The translations under genes were made by a program, and so were the position numbers. Positions 1 to 5,042 of a DNA stretch of 13,193 nucleotides are shown here, piece by piece (position 1 is the first letter of the stretch; each line of letters starts with the position of its first letter). Below the pieces are notes generated by a model. The model made no database searches, had not been told where the DNA came from, and saw only the letters and a program-made list of their open reading frames with translations. Origin of the DNA: Dehalococcoidia bacterium (GTDB taxonomy: Bacteria > Chloroflexota > Dehalococcoidia > JAUYDP01); assembly GCA_030691805.1 (NCBI GenBank), contig JAUYDP010000061.1:1-13193 (forward strand). Direction: 5' to 3'.

Positions 1-154
1 AGCCGAGCTCTCCCCCAAGGAAGAAATCTATCTGGCCCTGATAGGTAATGGCCCTGCTGCCTCCGGACATGCGGTCAATTTCCATGACATGAGAGATGTC
101 ATCAGGCTCCATTGCACGTACAGTCAGGTTCGTGGCTATTACCGGATCACCCAT
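1..154 (-). CDS. GNAT-family N-acetyltransferase, N-terminal part (cut by window edge)
   Basis: The first 51 codons of a leftward gene are present; the rest lies outside the window. The ATG at 154-152 is preceded by a full Shine-Dalgarno AGGAGGT (complement of 161-167) with 6 nt spacing, which fixes the start. The peptide begins MGDPVIATNLTVRAMEPDD and continues with HVMEIDRMSGGSRAITY and a GGELG near the cut. The 'xVRxMxxxDxxxVxxIDR' opening is typical of the first strand and helix of GNAT acetyltransferases, which move an acetyl group from acetyl-CoA to an amine. The acetyl-CoA-binding motif would lie beyond the edge, so substrate and subfamily cannot be judged. A near-consensus promoter lies about 70 nt upstream, so it is probably the first gene of its unit. 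The family call rests only on N-terminal pattern. Confidence 0.7.
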   Translation of the reverse strand, partial: MGDPVIATNLTVRAMEPDDISHVMEIDRMSGGSRAITYQGQIDFFLGGELG

Positions 155-225
155 TGAACGACCTCCTGTTAATATCACTGATACCTGGCCTTTCTTCGGA
201 CGGGTCCAATCTTTGACGTACGGGC

Positions 226-254
226 ATTATACGATATGGCGCATTCGTTGGCAA
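226..254 (-). promoter_or_regulatory. Sigma-70-type promoter for the GNAT gene
   Basis: On the minus strand a -35 box TTGCCA (complement of 249-254) is followed by a 17-nt spacer and a perfect -10 box TATAAT (complement of 226-231). The predicted transcription start is near 219, giving a leader of about 65 nt before the GNAT start codon at 154. The match and spacing are close to ideal and the position suits the leftward gene. It is called from sequence pattern only. Confidence 0.72.
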
Positions 255-326
255 CGGGGATGTTATGAGCATATGTTCAGCCGTTTTAGCCAGATAATGA
301 AGTATGTCTGATTCGCTATATTAGGA

Positions 327-354
327 ATCAGCCATCAGCCATCAGCCGTCAGCT
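327..354. repeat. Short heptamer tandem repeat (ATCAGCC x3 plus GTCAGCT)
   Basis: Three exact copies of ATCAGCC (327-347) are followed by a degenerate fourth unit GTCAGCT (348-354). Read on the other strand the units are GGCTGAT, closely related to the GCTGATA units of the larger array at 522-588. The two arrays therefore face each other in inverted orientation around the foldback at 394-466. It lies in non-coding DNA between two divergent promoters. No gene is visible in 155-645; that stretch holds this array, the foldback, the second array and the two promoters. Confidence 0.85.
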
Positions 355-393
355 AAAGCAGTCAGGCTTCGTTGGTCGGTTTCCAAATGAAGT

Positions 394-466
394 GTAGGGG
401 CGAAGCATTCGCAAACCATCTTCTTCCTGGAAATCCAACGTTTATCTGCGAATGCTTCGCCCCTAC
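394..466. repeat. Foldback element with 20-bp perfect inverted arms (MITE-like or palindromic repeat)
   Basis: The left arm GTAGGGGCGAAGCATTCGCA (394-413) is an exact reverse complement of the right arm at 447-466. The arms enclose a 33-nt centre. The centre can pair further (AAAC at 413-416 with GTTT at 440-443). The arm sequence, starting GTAGGGGCGAA and ending CCCCTAC, resembles dispersed palindromic repeats I recall from many bacterial genomes, Chloroflexota and cyanobacteria among them. No target-site duplication is evident next to the arms, and there is no coding capacity. It could be a non-autonomous mobile element, a transcribed hairpin, or a terminator-like structure for either flank, although no T-tract follows. 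Confidence 0.8.
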
Positions 467-521
467 CCCGCTGGTCATCAAACCACTATGGATGGCAGAT
501 ACCCTATCCGGGAAGGGCATG

Positions 522-588
522 GCTGATAGCTGATAGCTGATAGCTGATAGCTGTTAGCTGATAGCTGATAGCTGATAGCTGATAGCTA
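522..588. repeat. Heptamer tandem array GCTGATA, nine units plus a partial one
   Basis: Nine head-to-tail heptamers occupy 522-584, followed by a partial GCTA (585-588). Eight units are GCTGATA and the fifth (550-556) is GCTGTTA. Because seven is not a multiple of three, every forward frame meets TGA or TAG, while the opposite strand (TATCAGC units) stays open. The array stops 9 nt before the -35 box of the dnaJ promoter. Heptanucleotide tandem repeats (STRR) are known from cyanobacterial intergenic DNA; whether this belongs to such a class is inference. Confidence 0.9.
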
Positions 589-596
589 TTTGCAGC

Positions 597-617
597 CTTG
601 ACAATAGCATACTAAAG
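597..617 (+). promoter_or_regulatory. HAIR-like operator for HspR
   Basis: The site reads CTTGACA-N7-ACTAAAG. The HspR-associated inverted repeat (HAIR) of actinobacteria has the consensus CTTGAGT-N7-ACTCAAG. Eleven of the fourteen defined positions agree, with the exact 7-nt spacer. It covers the -35 box and most of the spacer of the promoter at 598-626, so a bound repressor would block RNA polymerase. The operon it precedes encodes an HspR-type repressor, which supports autoregulation. Binding itself is inferred. Confidence 0.62.
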
Positions 618-626
618 GCTTATTAT
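598..626 (+). promoter_or_regulatory. Sigma-70-type promoter of the dnaJ-hspR operon
   Basis: A perfect -35 box TTGACA (598-603), a 17-nt spacer and a -10 box TATTAT (621-626) are visible. Transcription should start near 633. This lies downstream of the upstream-most ATG (628) of the dnaJ reading frame, so it argues for translation from the second ATG at 646. The HAIR-like site at 597-617 overlaps it. Confidence 0.68.
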
Positions 627-645
627 TATGGCCAAGCGTAGGAAA

Positions 646-1641
646 ATGGCTAAGAAAGACTTTTACGATATCCTGGGGGTCAAGCGCGGCGCCTCTGAGA
701 AAGAGCTAAAGCAGGCGTTCCGCAGGCTTGCCCGCCAACACCACCCTGACGTCAATCCCGGCAACAAGGATGCCGAGGCGCGGTTCAAGGAGATCAACGG
801 GGCCTACGAGGTCCTTTCAGATCCAGACAAGCGCAAGAAGTACGACCAGTTCGGAGACCAATGGCAACATGCCGACCAGTTCGCCAAAGCCCAGCAGAGC
901 GGTGCAGGCGGTCCCCAGCGGCGAACAGAGTATGACTTTGGGAAGCAAGCACGTGGTGAACCATTTAGTGATAGCCTGGATGACCTCCTCCAGAACATCA
1001 GCTTTAGGGGACGTGGCTATCGCCATCATTCGTTGCGCGGGCAGGACCTCGAACAGCAGGTGGAGGTCACCCTAGAGGAGGCCTACCGTGGCACTACCAG
1101 GACGATACAACTCCAACGGGGAGACGCCTGCACGAACTGCCAGGGAAGGGGAATATTGCAAAACAAGGCCTGTCCTACCTGCTCTGGTGTGGGCGCCACG
1201 GCCCGCCTGGAGAGGCTCGAGGCCAGGATTCCTCCTGGTGTCAAGACTGGCTCCAGGGTCCGCCTGGAGGGTAAAGGCGCCCAGGGAACAGGCGGCGGGC
1301 CACCAGGCGATCTTTTCCTGGTGATAACCGAGAAGCCTCATACCGTTTTTGAGCGCAAGGGGGACGATCTTACAGCCGACATCCCAATCCCCCTAACCGA
1401 TGCCGCCCTGGGAGGAGAAGCCGAGGTCCCAACACTTAAAGGAAAGGTTATGCTTAAAATCCCGCCTGAAACTCAGAGCGGTAAGATCTTCCGCCTAACC
1501 GGCCAGGGTATGCCCCGCCTGGGAGGCACAGGCCATGGGGACCTGCTAGCAAAAGCACGCATTGTCATTCCCACAGACCTGTCTGAGGAGGAGAAGGCGC
1601 TCTTCCAAAAGCTCAAGGATATTCGCATTAAACAATTATGA
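646..1641 (+). CDS. dnaJ: DnaJ-family co-chaperone with a half-size zinc-finger region
   Basis: This is an Hsp40 co-chaperone that delivers unfolded proteins to DnaK and stimulates its ATPase. The 331-residue product starts MAKKDFYDILGV, the normal DnaJ opening. The J domain has HPD at residues 33-35 and an NGAYEVLSDPDKRKKYDQFG end. A linker follows, then only two CxxCxGxG motifs (CTNCQGRG near 162, CPTCSGVG near 176) instead of the four of canonical DnaJ. The substrate-binding beta domains include IPPGVKTGSRVRLEGKGAQG and end RIVIPTDLSEEEKALFQKLK. An in-frame ATG at 628 would add six residues, but it touches the -10 box and precedes the expected transcript start. The ATG at 646 follows an AGGA with short spacing. 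Structurally it lies between DnaJ and CbpA. It overlaps hspR by 4 nt. Confidence 0.93.
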   Translation: MAKKDFYDILGVKRGASEKELKQAFRRLARQHHPDVNPGNKDAEARFKEINGAYEVLSDPDKRKKYDQFGDQWQHADQFAKAQQSGAGGPQRRTEYDFGKQARGEPFSDSLDDLLQNISFRGRGYRHHSLRGQDLEQQVEVTLEEAYRGTTRTIQLQRGDACTNCQGRGILQNKACPTCSGVGATARLERLEARIPPGVKTGSRVRLEGKGAQGTGGGPPGDLFLVITEKPHTVFERKGDDLTADIPIPLTDAALGGEAEVPTLKGKVMLKIPPETQSGKIFRLTGQGMPRLGGTGHGDLLAKARIVIPTDLSEEEKALFQKLKDIRIKQL

Positions 1642-1967
1642 CATCCGAAGCGCGAAGACTAAGAGAAGAAGGGCACGTGCTCATCAGCGTGGCTGCCCGC
1701 ATCCTGGGCGTGCACGCCCAGACCCTTCGCTACTACGAGAGAGTAGGCCTGATAAACCCGGCCCGTGGCCCGGGAAGCATACGGCTATACTCCGTCCGTG
1801 ACATAGAGAGGTTGCGCCAGGTGCAACGTCTTATGGATGACCTGGGGGTCAACCTGGCCGGCGCCGAGGTAATCCTGCACATGAGGGAGCTAATGCGGGA
1901 GATGGAACGGGAGATAGATGTGCTACGTACTGAAGTGGGGCGGCTCTCGAAGGACACCGCTGTCTAA
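1638..1967 (+). CDS. hspR: HspR-type MerR-family heat-shock repressor
   Basis: This is a 109-residue DNA-binding regulator. The winged helix-turn-helix of the MerR family is clear: ISVAARILGVHAQTLRYYER at residues 16-35, then a GLINPARGPGSIRLYSVRDIERL wing. The run DDLGVNLAGAEVILHM (67-82) is characteristic of HspR. Residues 80-104 are a charged, leucine-spaced helix likely to form the dimerising coiled coil. No cysteine cluster for metal sensing is present, as expected for HspR rather than MerR metal sensors. The ATG overlaps the dnaJ stop (ATGA), indicating translational coupling. In actinobacteria HspR works with DnaK and represses dnaK/clpB operons through HAIR sites; a HAIR-like site overlaps this operon's promoter. 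Feedback repression is therefore likely but inferred. Confidence 0.9.
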   Translation: MTSEARRLREEGHVLISVAARILGVHAQTLRYYERVGLINPARGPGSIRLYSVRDIERLRQVQRLMDDLGVNLAGAEVILHMRELMREMEREIDVLRTEVGRLSKDTAV

Positions 1968-1970
1968 CCG

Positions 1971-2015
1971 GGCTGAAAAATTAAATATATTCGGCCGGGG
2001 CGCATGTGAGCCGGC
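1971..2015. terminator. Possible terminator between convergent genes
   Basis: The gap between the convergent hspR and exchanger genes can form two alternative hairpins. One pairs GGCTGAA (1971-1977) with TTCGGCC (1990-1996), one G-U pair included. The other pairs GCCGG (1994-1998) with CCGGC (2011-2015). On the minus strand the second is followed by an A/T-rich stretch ending in five Ts. Stems are short, so the call is weak. Confidence 0.3.
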
Positions 2016-3280
2016 TATTCGTTCTCGGGACCTGGTTGCCTGTTCCAAGGCAACGCGGGGCCAAGATTCCTGAGCCGTCCACGGTCTTTCACCAGAACGA
2101 CTACCGCAAGCAAAACATACACTACCGTATAGCCGTATCGCACGGTAGGGTCGGTAAAGAGCAACTGCGTTCCGAACAAGAGAAACAGAGCGGCAGCCTC
2201 CATCCTCGAAAGCCTGAAGTTCAGCAGGATAGCGATGGCAAAGGCCGATTGGGCTGCCGTCAGCAGCACTTCCTCCACCTGCCTGGCGTCTAAGGGCAAG
2301 GCATCGAAGCGCCCAAGGGAGATGCTATAGACTATCGGAAGGGTACCTACTAACAGCGTCCACTGGTTCACCTTTGAAGAGATCAACGTACCCAAAGCCA
2401 TGCTGGCGGCATTCCGCGTCACGAAAATAGCCGCCACAATCATCTCCGGCGCCTCTGAGGCCAGCGGAGCCAGCCATTGCACCAGCAGGAATTCATCTAT
2501 ACCGAAACGCTTGCCAGTGGCCAGCAAACCCTCGGCGAAAGGCTCGGCTGAGGCTAGTATAACAAAGGCTGAGAACAAAAACAGCACAACGGTGAAAGCA
2601 CGTCTCCATCGGGTAGGCAAGGCGGCGATGCTCTCCGGCGGACCGGCCAGCTCCGGCTCTACCTGATGTGACTTCGAGGCCATCCACAGGTAGAGCGCGA
2701 AGAGCAGAAGCAATACGGCTGAGTCAACCAGGGAGATGGACCCCTTTAGAGGGATACTGAAAGCGTACAGGGTGGCCAGCGCCAGGATGAGGATGTCACT
2801 CCCCCTTGACCGCTCGATGGTAATGCCCTTCTGCCTTTTGGTTATCCAGAAGAGGAAGACTACCAGGGACCAGCCCACACCTATCAATAGCCGGTTGCCC
2901 CCGGTCATGTTCGCTATGGCATATTGAGCGTATTCCGGTCTCTGGCCGGCGGCCCAGGCAAAATATAGGTCAACCGCGTATTCCGGCAGGACAGCTACCA
3001 GAGCAAGAAAAGCCAGCGCCAGGGACTGGGATATGTCCACTTGCGCTACTTCAGCCGCCCAGGTGAGAAGAAACGCCGCCCCCAGAATGCCCAGGCCAAA
3101 GAGGGCAGACTCCAAAAGGGGGCTGACTTGAAATCCAGTTAGGCGTAAGTAGAGCGCCGGCACAGTGAGGGCGGCGGCAACGCCGATCAGGAAGTAGTTG
3201 GCCGCATCGGACCTCGTGGCGGTTGTTTCTGGCAACCCACCATCAGGCCGGGGGGCGTTGTTATCGCCCGTTGAAGGCAC
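2015..3280 (-). CDS. CaCA-superfamily membrane cation exchanger (Na+/Ca2+- or H+/Ca2+-type), divergent
   Basis: The 421-residue product is an integral membrane protein with roughly ten hydrophobic segments after a polar N-terminus of about 28 residues. The two inverted alpha-repeats of cation/Ca2+ exchangers are recognisable. Repeat 1 has AVLPEYAVD (96-104) and ANMTGGNRLLIG (123-134). Repeat 2 has LASEAPEMIVA (273-283) and LGTLISSKVNQW (296-307). The acidic residues E100 and E278 match the ion-binding glutamates. The usual GNxxGSN segments are altered, so the ion specificity is uncertain; annotation as a sodium:proton or sodium:calcium antiporter would be equally defensible. The GTG start (3280-3278) overlaps the toxin stop by one base (TAGTG), so translation is probably coupled to the toxin gene. 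No separate promoter is seen. Confidence 0.8.
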   Translation of the reverse strand: MPSTGDNNAPRPDGGLPETTATRSDAANYFLIGVAAALTVPALYLRLTGFQVSPLLESALFGLGILGAAFLLTWAAEVAQVDISQSLALAFLALVAVLPEYAVDLYFAWAAGQRPEYAQYAIANMTGGNRLLIGVGWSLVVFLFWITKRQKGITIERSRGSDILILALATLYAFSIPLKGSISLVDSAVLLLLFALYLWMASKSHQVEPELAGPPESIAALPTRWRRAFTVVLFLFSAFVILASAEPFAEGLLATGKRFGIDEFLLVQWLAPLASEAPEMIVAAIFVTRNAASMALGTLISSKVNQWTLLVGTLPIVYSISLGRFDALPLDARQVEEVLLTAAQSAFAIAILLNFRLSRMEAAALFLLFGTQLLFTDPTVRYGYTVVYVLLAVVVLVKDRGRLRNLGPALPWNRQPGPENE

Positions 3281-3720
3281 TAGATACTTGTCCGCCAGAG
3301 GTCTATCTCCAAAGGGTCCAGGCGCTCAACTTCTGGGAACCGTCCAAAATCCCGGTCGGCCGAGACTATCCGACCGGACCCAAGGCGAGCCATAACCGCG
3401 CGATGCAGCAAATCGCGAGCGCTTACCCCTTGGAATGTGTCCGCCAGTAAAGCCGCCTGTTCTAGATCCCCGTGAATAATTGACTCCACACGATCCTGCA
3501 TCAACCGGCCAAACCGTTGAAACACTTCTTTACCCTGGGGCCAAATTTGCAGGGAGAGGTACCGATGTAAAAGCTCTTGGAATACTTCGGCATCTGTAAA
3601 AAAGCTAGTGGGTCGTTCGGCCACGAGGTTGAGCACCTGCGCACACGGTGACTTATAAATATGGGGCCGGCCCGAAGCATATATTGCAATGTTGGTATCA
3701 AGGAAGATGGGGCAGATCAT
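3280..3720 (-). CDS. vapC: PIN-domain endoribonuclease toxin (VapC-like)
   Basis: This 146-residue PIN-domain protein probably acts as the toxin of a type II toxin-antitoxin pair and cleaves RNA with Mg2+ or Mn2+. The acidic active-site set is complete: D8 in FLDTNIAIYA, E45/E49 in TDAEVFQELLHR, D103 in SARDLLHRAV, and D122/D124 in IVSADRDFGRF. I chose the ATG at 3720. A GTG six bases upstream (3726) is possible, and neither has a strong Shine-Dalgarno, with only AGAAAG nearby. The gene overlaps the antitoxin end by 23 nt, the normal arrangement for such pairs, and its stop is shared with the start of the exchanger gene. The RNA target cannot be read from the sequence. Confidence 0.85.
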   Translation of the reverse strand: MICPIFLDTNIAIYASGRPHIYKSPCAQVLNLVAERPTSFFTDAEVFQELLHRYLSLQIWPQGKEVFQRFGRLMQDRVESIIHGDLEQAALLADTFQGVSARDLLHRAVMARLGSGRIVSADRDFGRFPEVERLDPLEIDLWRTSI

Positions 3721-3952
3721 AAGCACTTTCTAGTTGCTTAGACAACTCCTCTGGCTCCGGTACATCTTCGATATTCAACTGGCCCAGTTCCAAAGCCGCC
3801 TTTAGGCGTTCCTGGCTAATCGTACGCTCATATGCCTCATCTATCATAGCCCTTACCAAATGGGAGACGGGCGTACCGCGATCTGCGGCCAGCCTCTCTA
3901 ACTTATGCCGTCGTTCCGGATCCAACCGGATCTCAAGACGTTCTGCCTGCAT
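3698..3952 (-). CDS. Ribbon-helix-helix antitoxin of the PIN-domain toxin
   Basis: The product has 84 residues. The N-terminal RLEIRLDPERRHKLERLA strand and helix, followed by GTPVSHLVRAMIDEAYER, is a ribbon-helix-helix (CopG/Arc-like) DNA-binding fold. The acidic C-terminal half (about 50-84) would wrap the toxin. Antitoxins of this kind repress their own operon as a complex with the toxin and neutralise it. It is the first gene of the unit, with a promoter at 3977-4005 giving a leader of only about 20 nt. No clear Shine-Dalgarno precedes the ATG. The name vapB is commonly used for any antitoxin partner of VapC, but the precise family is not established here. Confidence 0.83.
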   Translation of the reverse strand: MQAERLEIRLDPERRHKLERLAADRGTPVSHLVRAMIDEAYERTISQERLKAALELGQLNIEDVPEPEELSKQLESAYDLPHLP

Positions 3953-3976
3953 AGATTACATCAAGTTCCGACAAGT

Positions 3977-4005
3977 ATTTTACCACAATATTCCGCCGTA
4001 CACAA
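3977..4005 (-). promoter_or_regulatory. Promoter of the antitoxin-toxin-exchanger unit
   Basis: On the minus strand TTGTGT (complement of 4000-4005), a 17-nt spacer and TAAAAT (complement of 3977-3982) form a moderate sigma-70 promoter. The -35 box matches the consensus at only three positions, so basal strength may be modest. ACTTG occurs twice just downstream (complement of 3971-3975 and 3961-3965) and could be part of an antitoxin operator, but this is speculation. Confidence 0.5.
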
Positions 4006-4105
4006 TCTGACGACAACCGGTTTTTGAAAAACTAATGGCCTGCCCTTCGGCACACATAGTCAACAGTAGGGCTTGCGCCTAGCCTAGTTACGATCAAAAA
4101 GACTA

Positions 4106-5005
4106 TCAGGCCTGCGGCACGCGCAGGTCTATCTTGTATCTGGCAAGGGTCTTCCTAATCAAGTCAGCAGACTTCTCGTCCGGCTCAGTTAGAGGCAGGC
4201 GGGGTTTACCGACGTTGAGGCCCATATGGTTAAGGGCATACTTGACGGGGATTGGGTTGGACAGCACAAACAGAGCGTTGACCAGCGGGAGAAGGGCGGC
4301 GTGGACCGCCGCGGCAGCGGAGGTCTGTCCCGCCACGCAGCGCTCTATCATCTGCTTGATCTCGAACCCAACCAGGTGGCTGGCGACACTGATCACTCCG
4401 TAGCCGCCCAGAGACATGATGTGGAAGGTATCACTATCGTTCCCGCTCCAGACCCGGAAGTCCCGAGGGGTTCCCTGGATTATGTGTGCGGTTTGTTCCA
4501 GGTTCCCGGAGGCCTCTTTGACGCCTACAATATTAGGCACCTCGGCCAAACGAACGACGGTTTCCGGCGCCAGGTTCGTGATAGTGCGACTTGGCACATT
4601 ATAGAGAATACAGGGCAGGCGTGTGGCCTCAGCGATAGCTCGAAAGTGCTGGTATAGGCCCTCCTGGGTAGGCTTGTTGTAGTAGGGGACTACCAGCAGC
4701 ACTCCATCAACCCCAGTCTTCTCTGCTTCCCGTGTCAGCTCGACGCTCTCTCTGGTACTATTGCTTCCGGTCCCAGCAATGATTGCTCCCTTATCGCCCA
4801 CCGCCGATCTTACCTCCGAGAACAAAGCTAGCTTTTCCTCCCGAGTAAGGGTGGGCGATTCGCCGGTGGTGCCAGCCACTACCAGCCCATCGCTGCCAGA
4901 AGCAAGGAGAGACACGGCCAATCGCTTGGCCTGGCCATAGTCAACGCCTCCGGTTTCATCGAAGGGCGTAACCATGGCGGTCAGTAACCTACCCAGAACT
5001 CCCAT
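4106..5005 (-). CDS. dapA: 4-hydroxy-tetrahydrodipicolinate synthase
   Basis: DapA condenses pyruvate with aspartate-semialdehyde in the first committed step of diaminopimelate/lysine synthesis, in the cytoplasm. The 299-residue product has the expected length and a class I aldolase TIM barrel. Visible features are AGTTGES (44-50, pyruvate-binding threonines), Tyr135 in ILYNVPSRT, and the Schiff-base Lys163 in VGVKEASGN. These line up with T44/T45, Y133 and K161 of the E. coli enzyme. The ATG at 5005 is preferred over an in-frame GTG at 5008 because the GGAGGT (complement of 5011-5016) lies 5 nt from the ATG and only 2 nt from the GTG. It is the last gene of the rpsO-pnp-dapB-asd-dapA series, 37 nt after asd. 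No convincing T-tract terminator was seen in 4006-4105. Confidence 0.96.
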   Translation of the reverse strand: MGVLGRLLTAMVTPFDETGGVDYGQAKRLAVSLLASGSDGLVVAGTTGESPTLTREEKLALFSEVRSAVGDKGAIIAGTGSNSTRESVELTREAEKTGVDGVLLVVPYYNKPTQEGLYQHFRAIAEATRLPCILYNVPSRTITNLAPETVVRLAEVPNIVGVKEASGNLEQTAHIIQGTPRDFRVWSGNDSDTFHIMSLGGYGVISVASHLVGFEIKQMIERCVAGQTSAAAAVHAALLPLVNALFVLSNPIPVKYALNHMGLNVGKPRLPLTEPDEKSADLIRKTLARYKIDLRVPQA

Positions 5006-5028
5006 CACTTACCTCCCTTTTCGGAAAT

Positions 5029-5040
5029 CGCCGAACGGCG
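5029..5040 (-). other. Small GC-rich hairpin between asd and dapA
   Basis: CGCCG-AA-CGGCG on the plus strand is a perfect palindromic stem placed directly after the asd stop codon and upstream of the dapA Shine-Dalgarno. On the transcript it is followed by ATTT only, too little for a strong terminator. It may shape relative expression or RNA processing. It is also short enough to be chance. Confidence 0.4.
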
Positions 5041-5042
5041 CC

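Noticed and set aside
96..311. 71-codon plus-strand open frame
   Set aside because: It runs opposite the GNAT gene and its promoter, has no ribosome site, and shows no recognisable protein pattern.
522..588. Possible CRISPR array
   Set aside because: Units are 7 nt and head-to-tail with no spacers; no cas gene is nearby.
628..645. Upstream ATG as dnaJ start
   Set aside because: It abuts the -10 box, so it should precede the transcript start; the ATG at 646 gives the typical MAKKDFYDILGV N-terminus.
4006..4105. Intrinsic terminator after dapA
   Set aside because: TGCC-CTTC-GGCA at about 4038-4049 is only a 4-bp stem, and the T-rich stretch on the minus strand is about 14 nt away.
5009..5042. 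Lysine riboswitch before dapA
   Set aside because: The gap is only 34 nt, far too short for the lysine aptamer; only a small hairpin is present. The rpsO leader is also too short.
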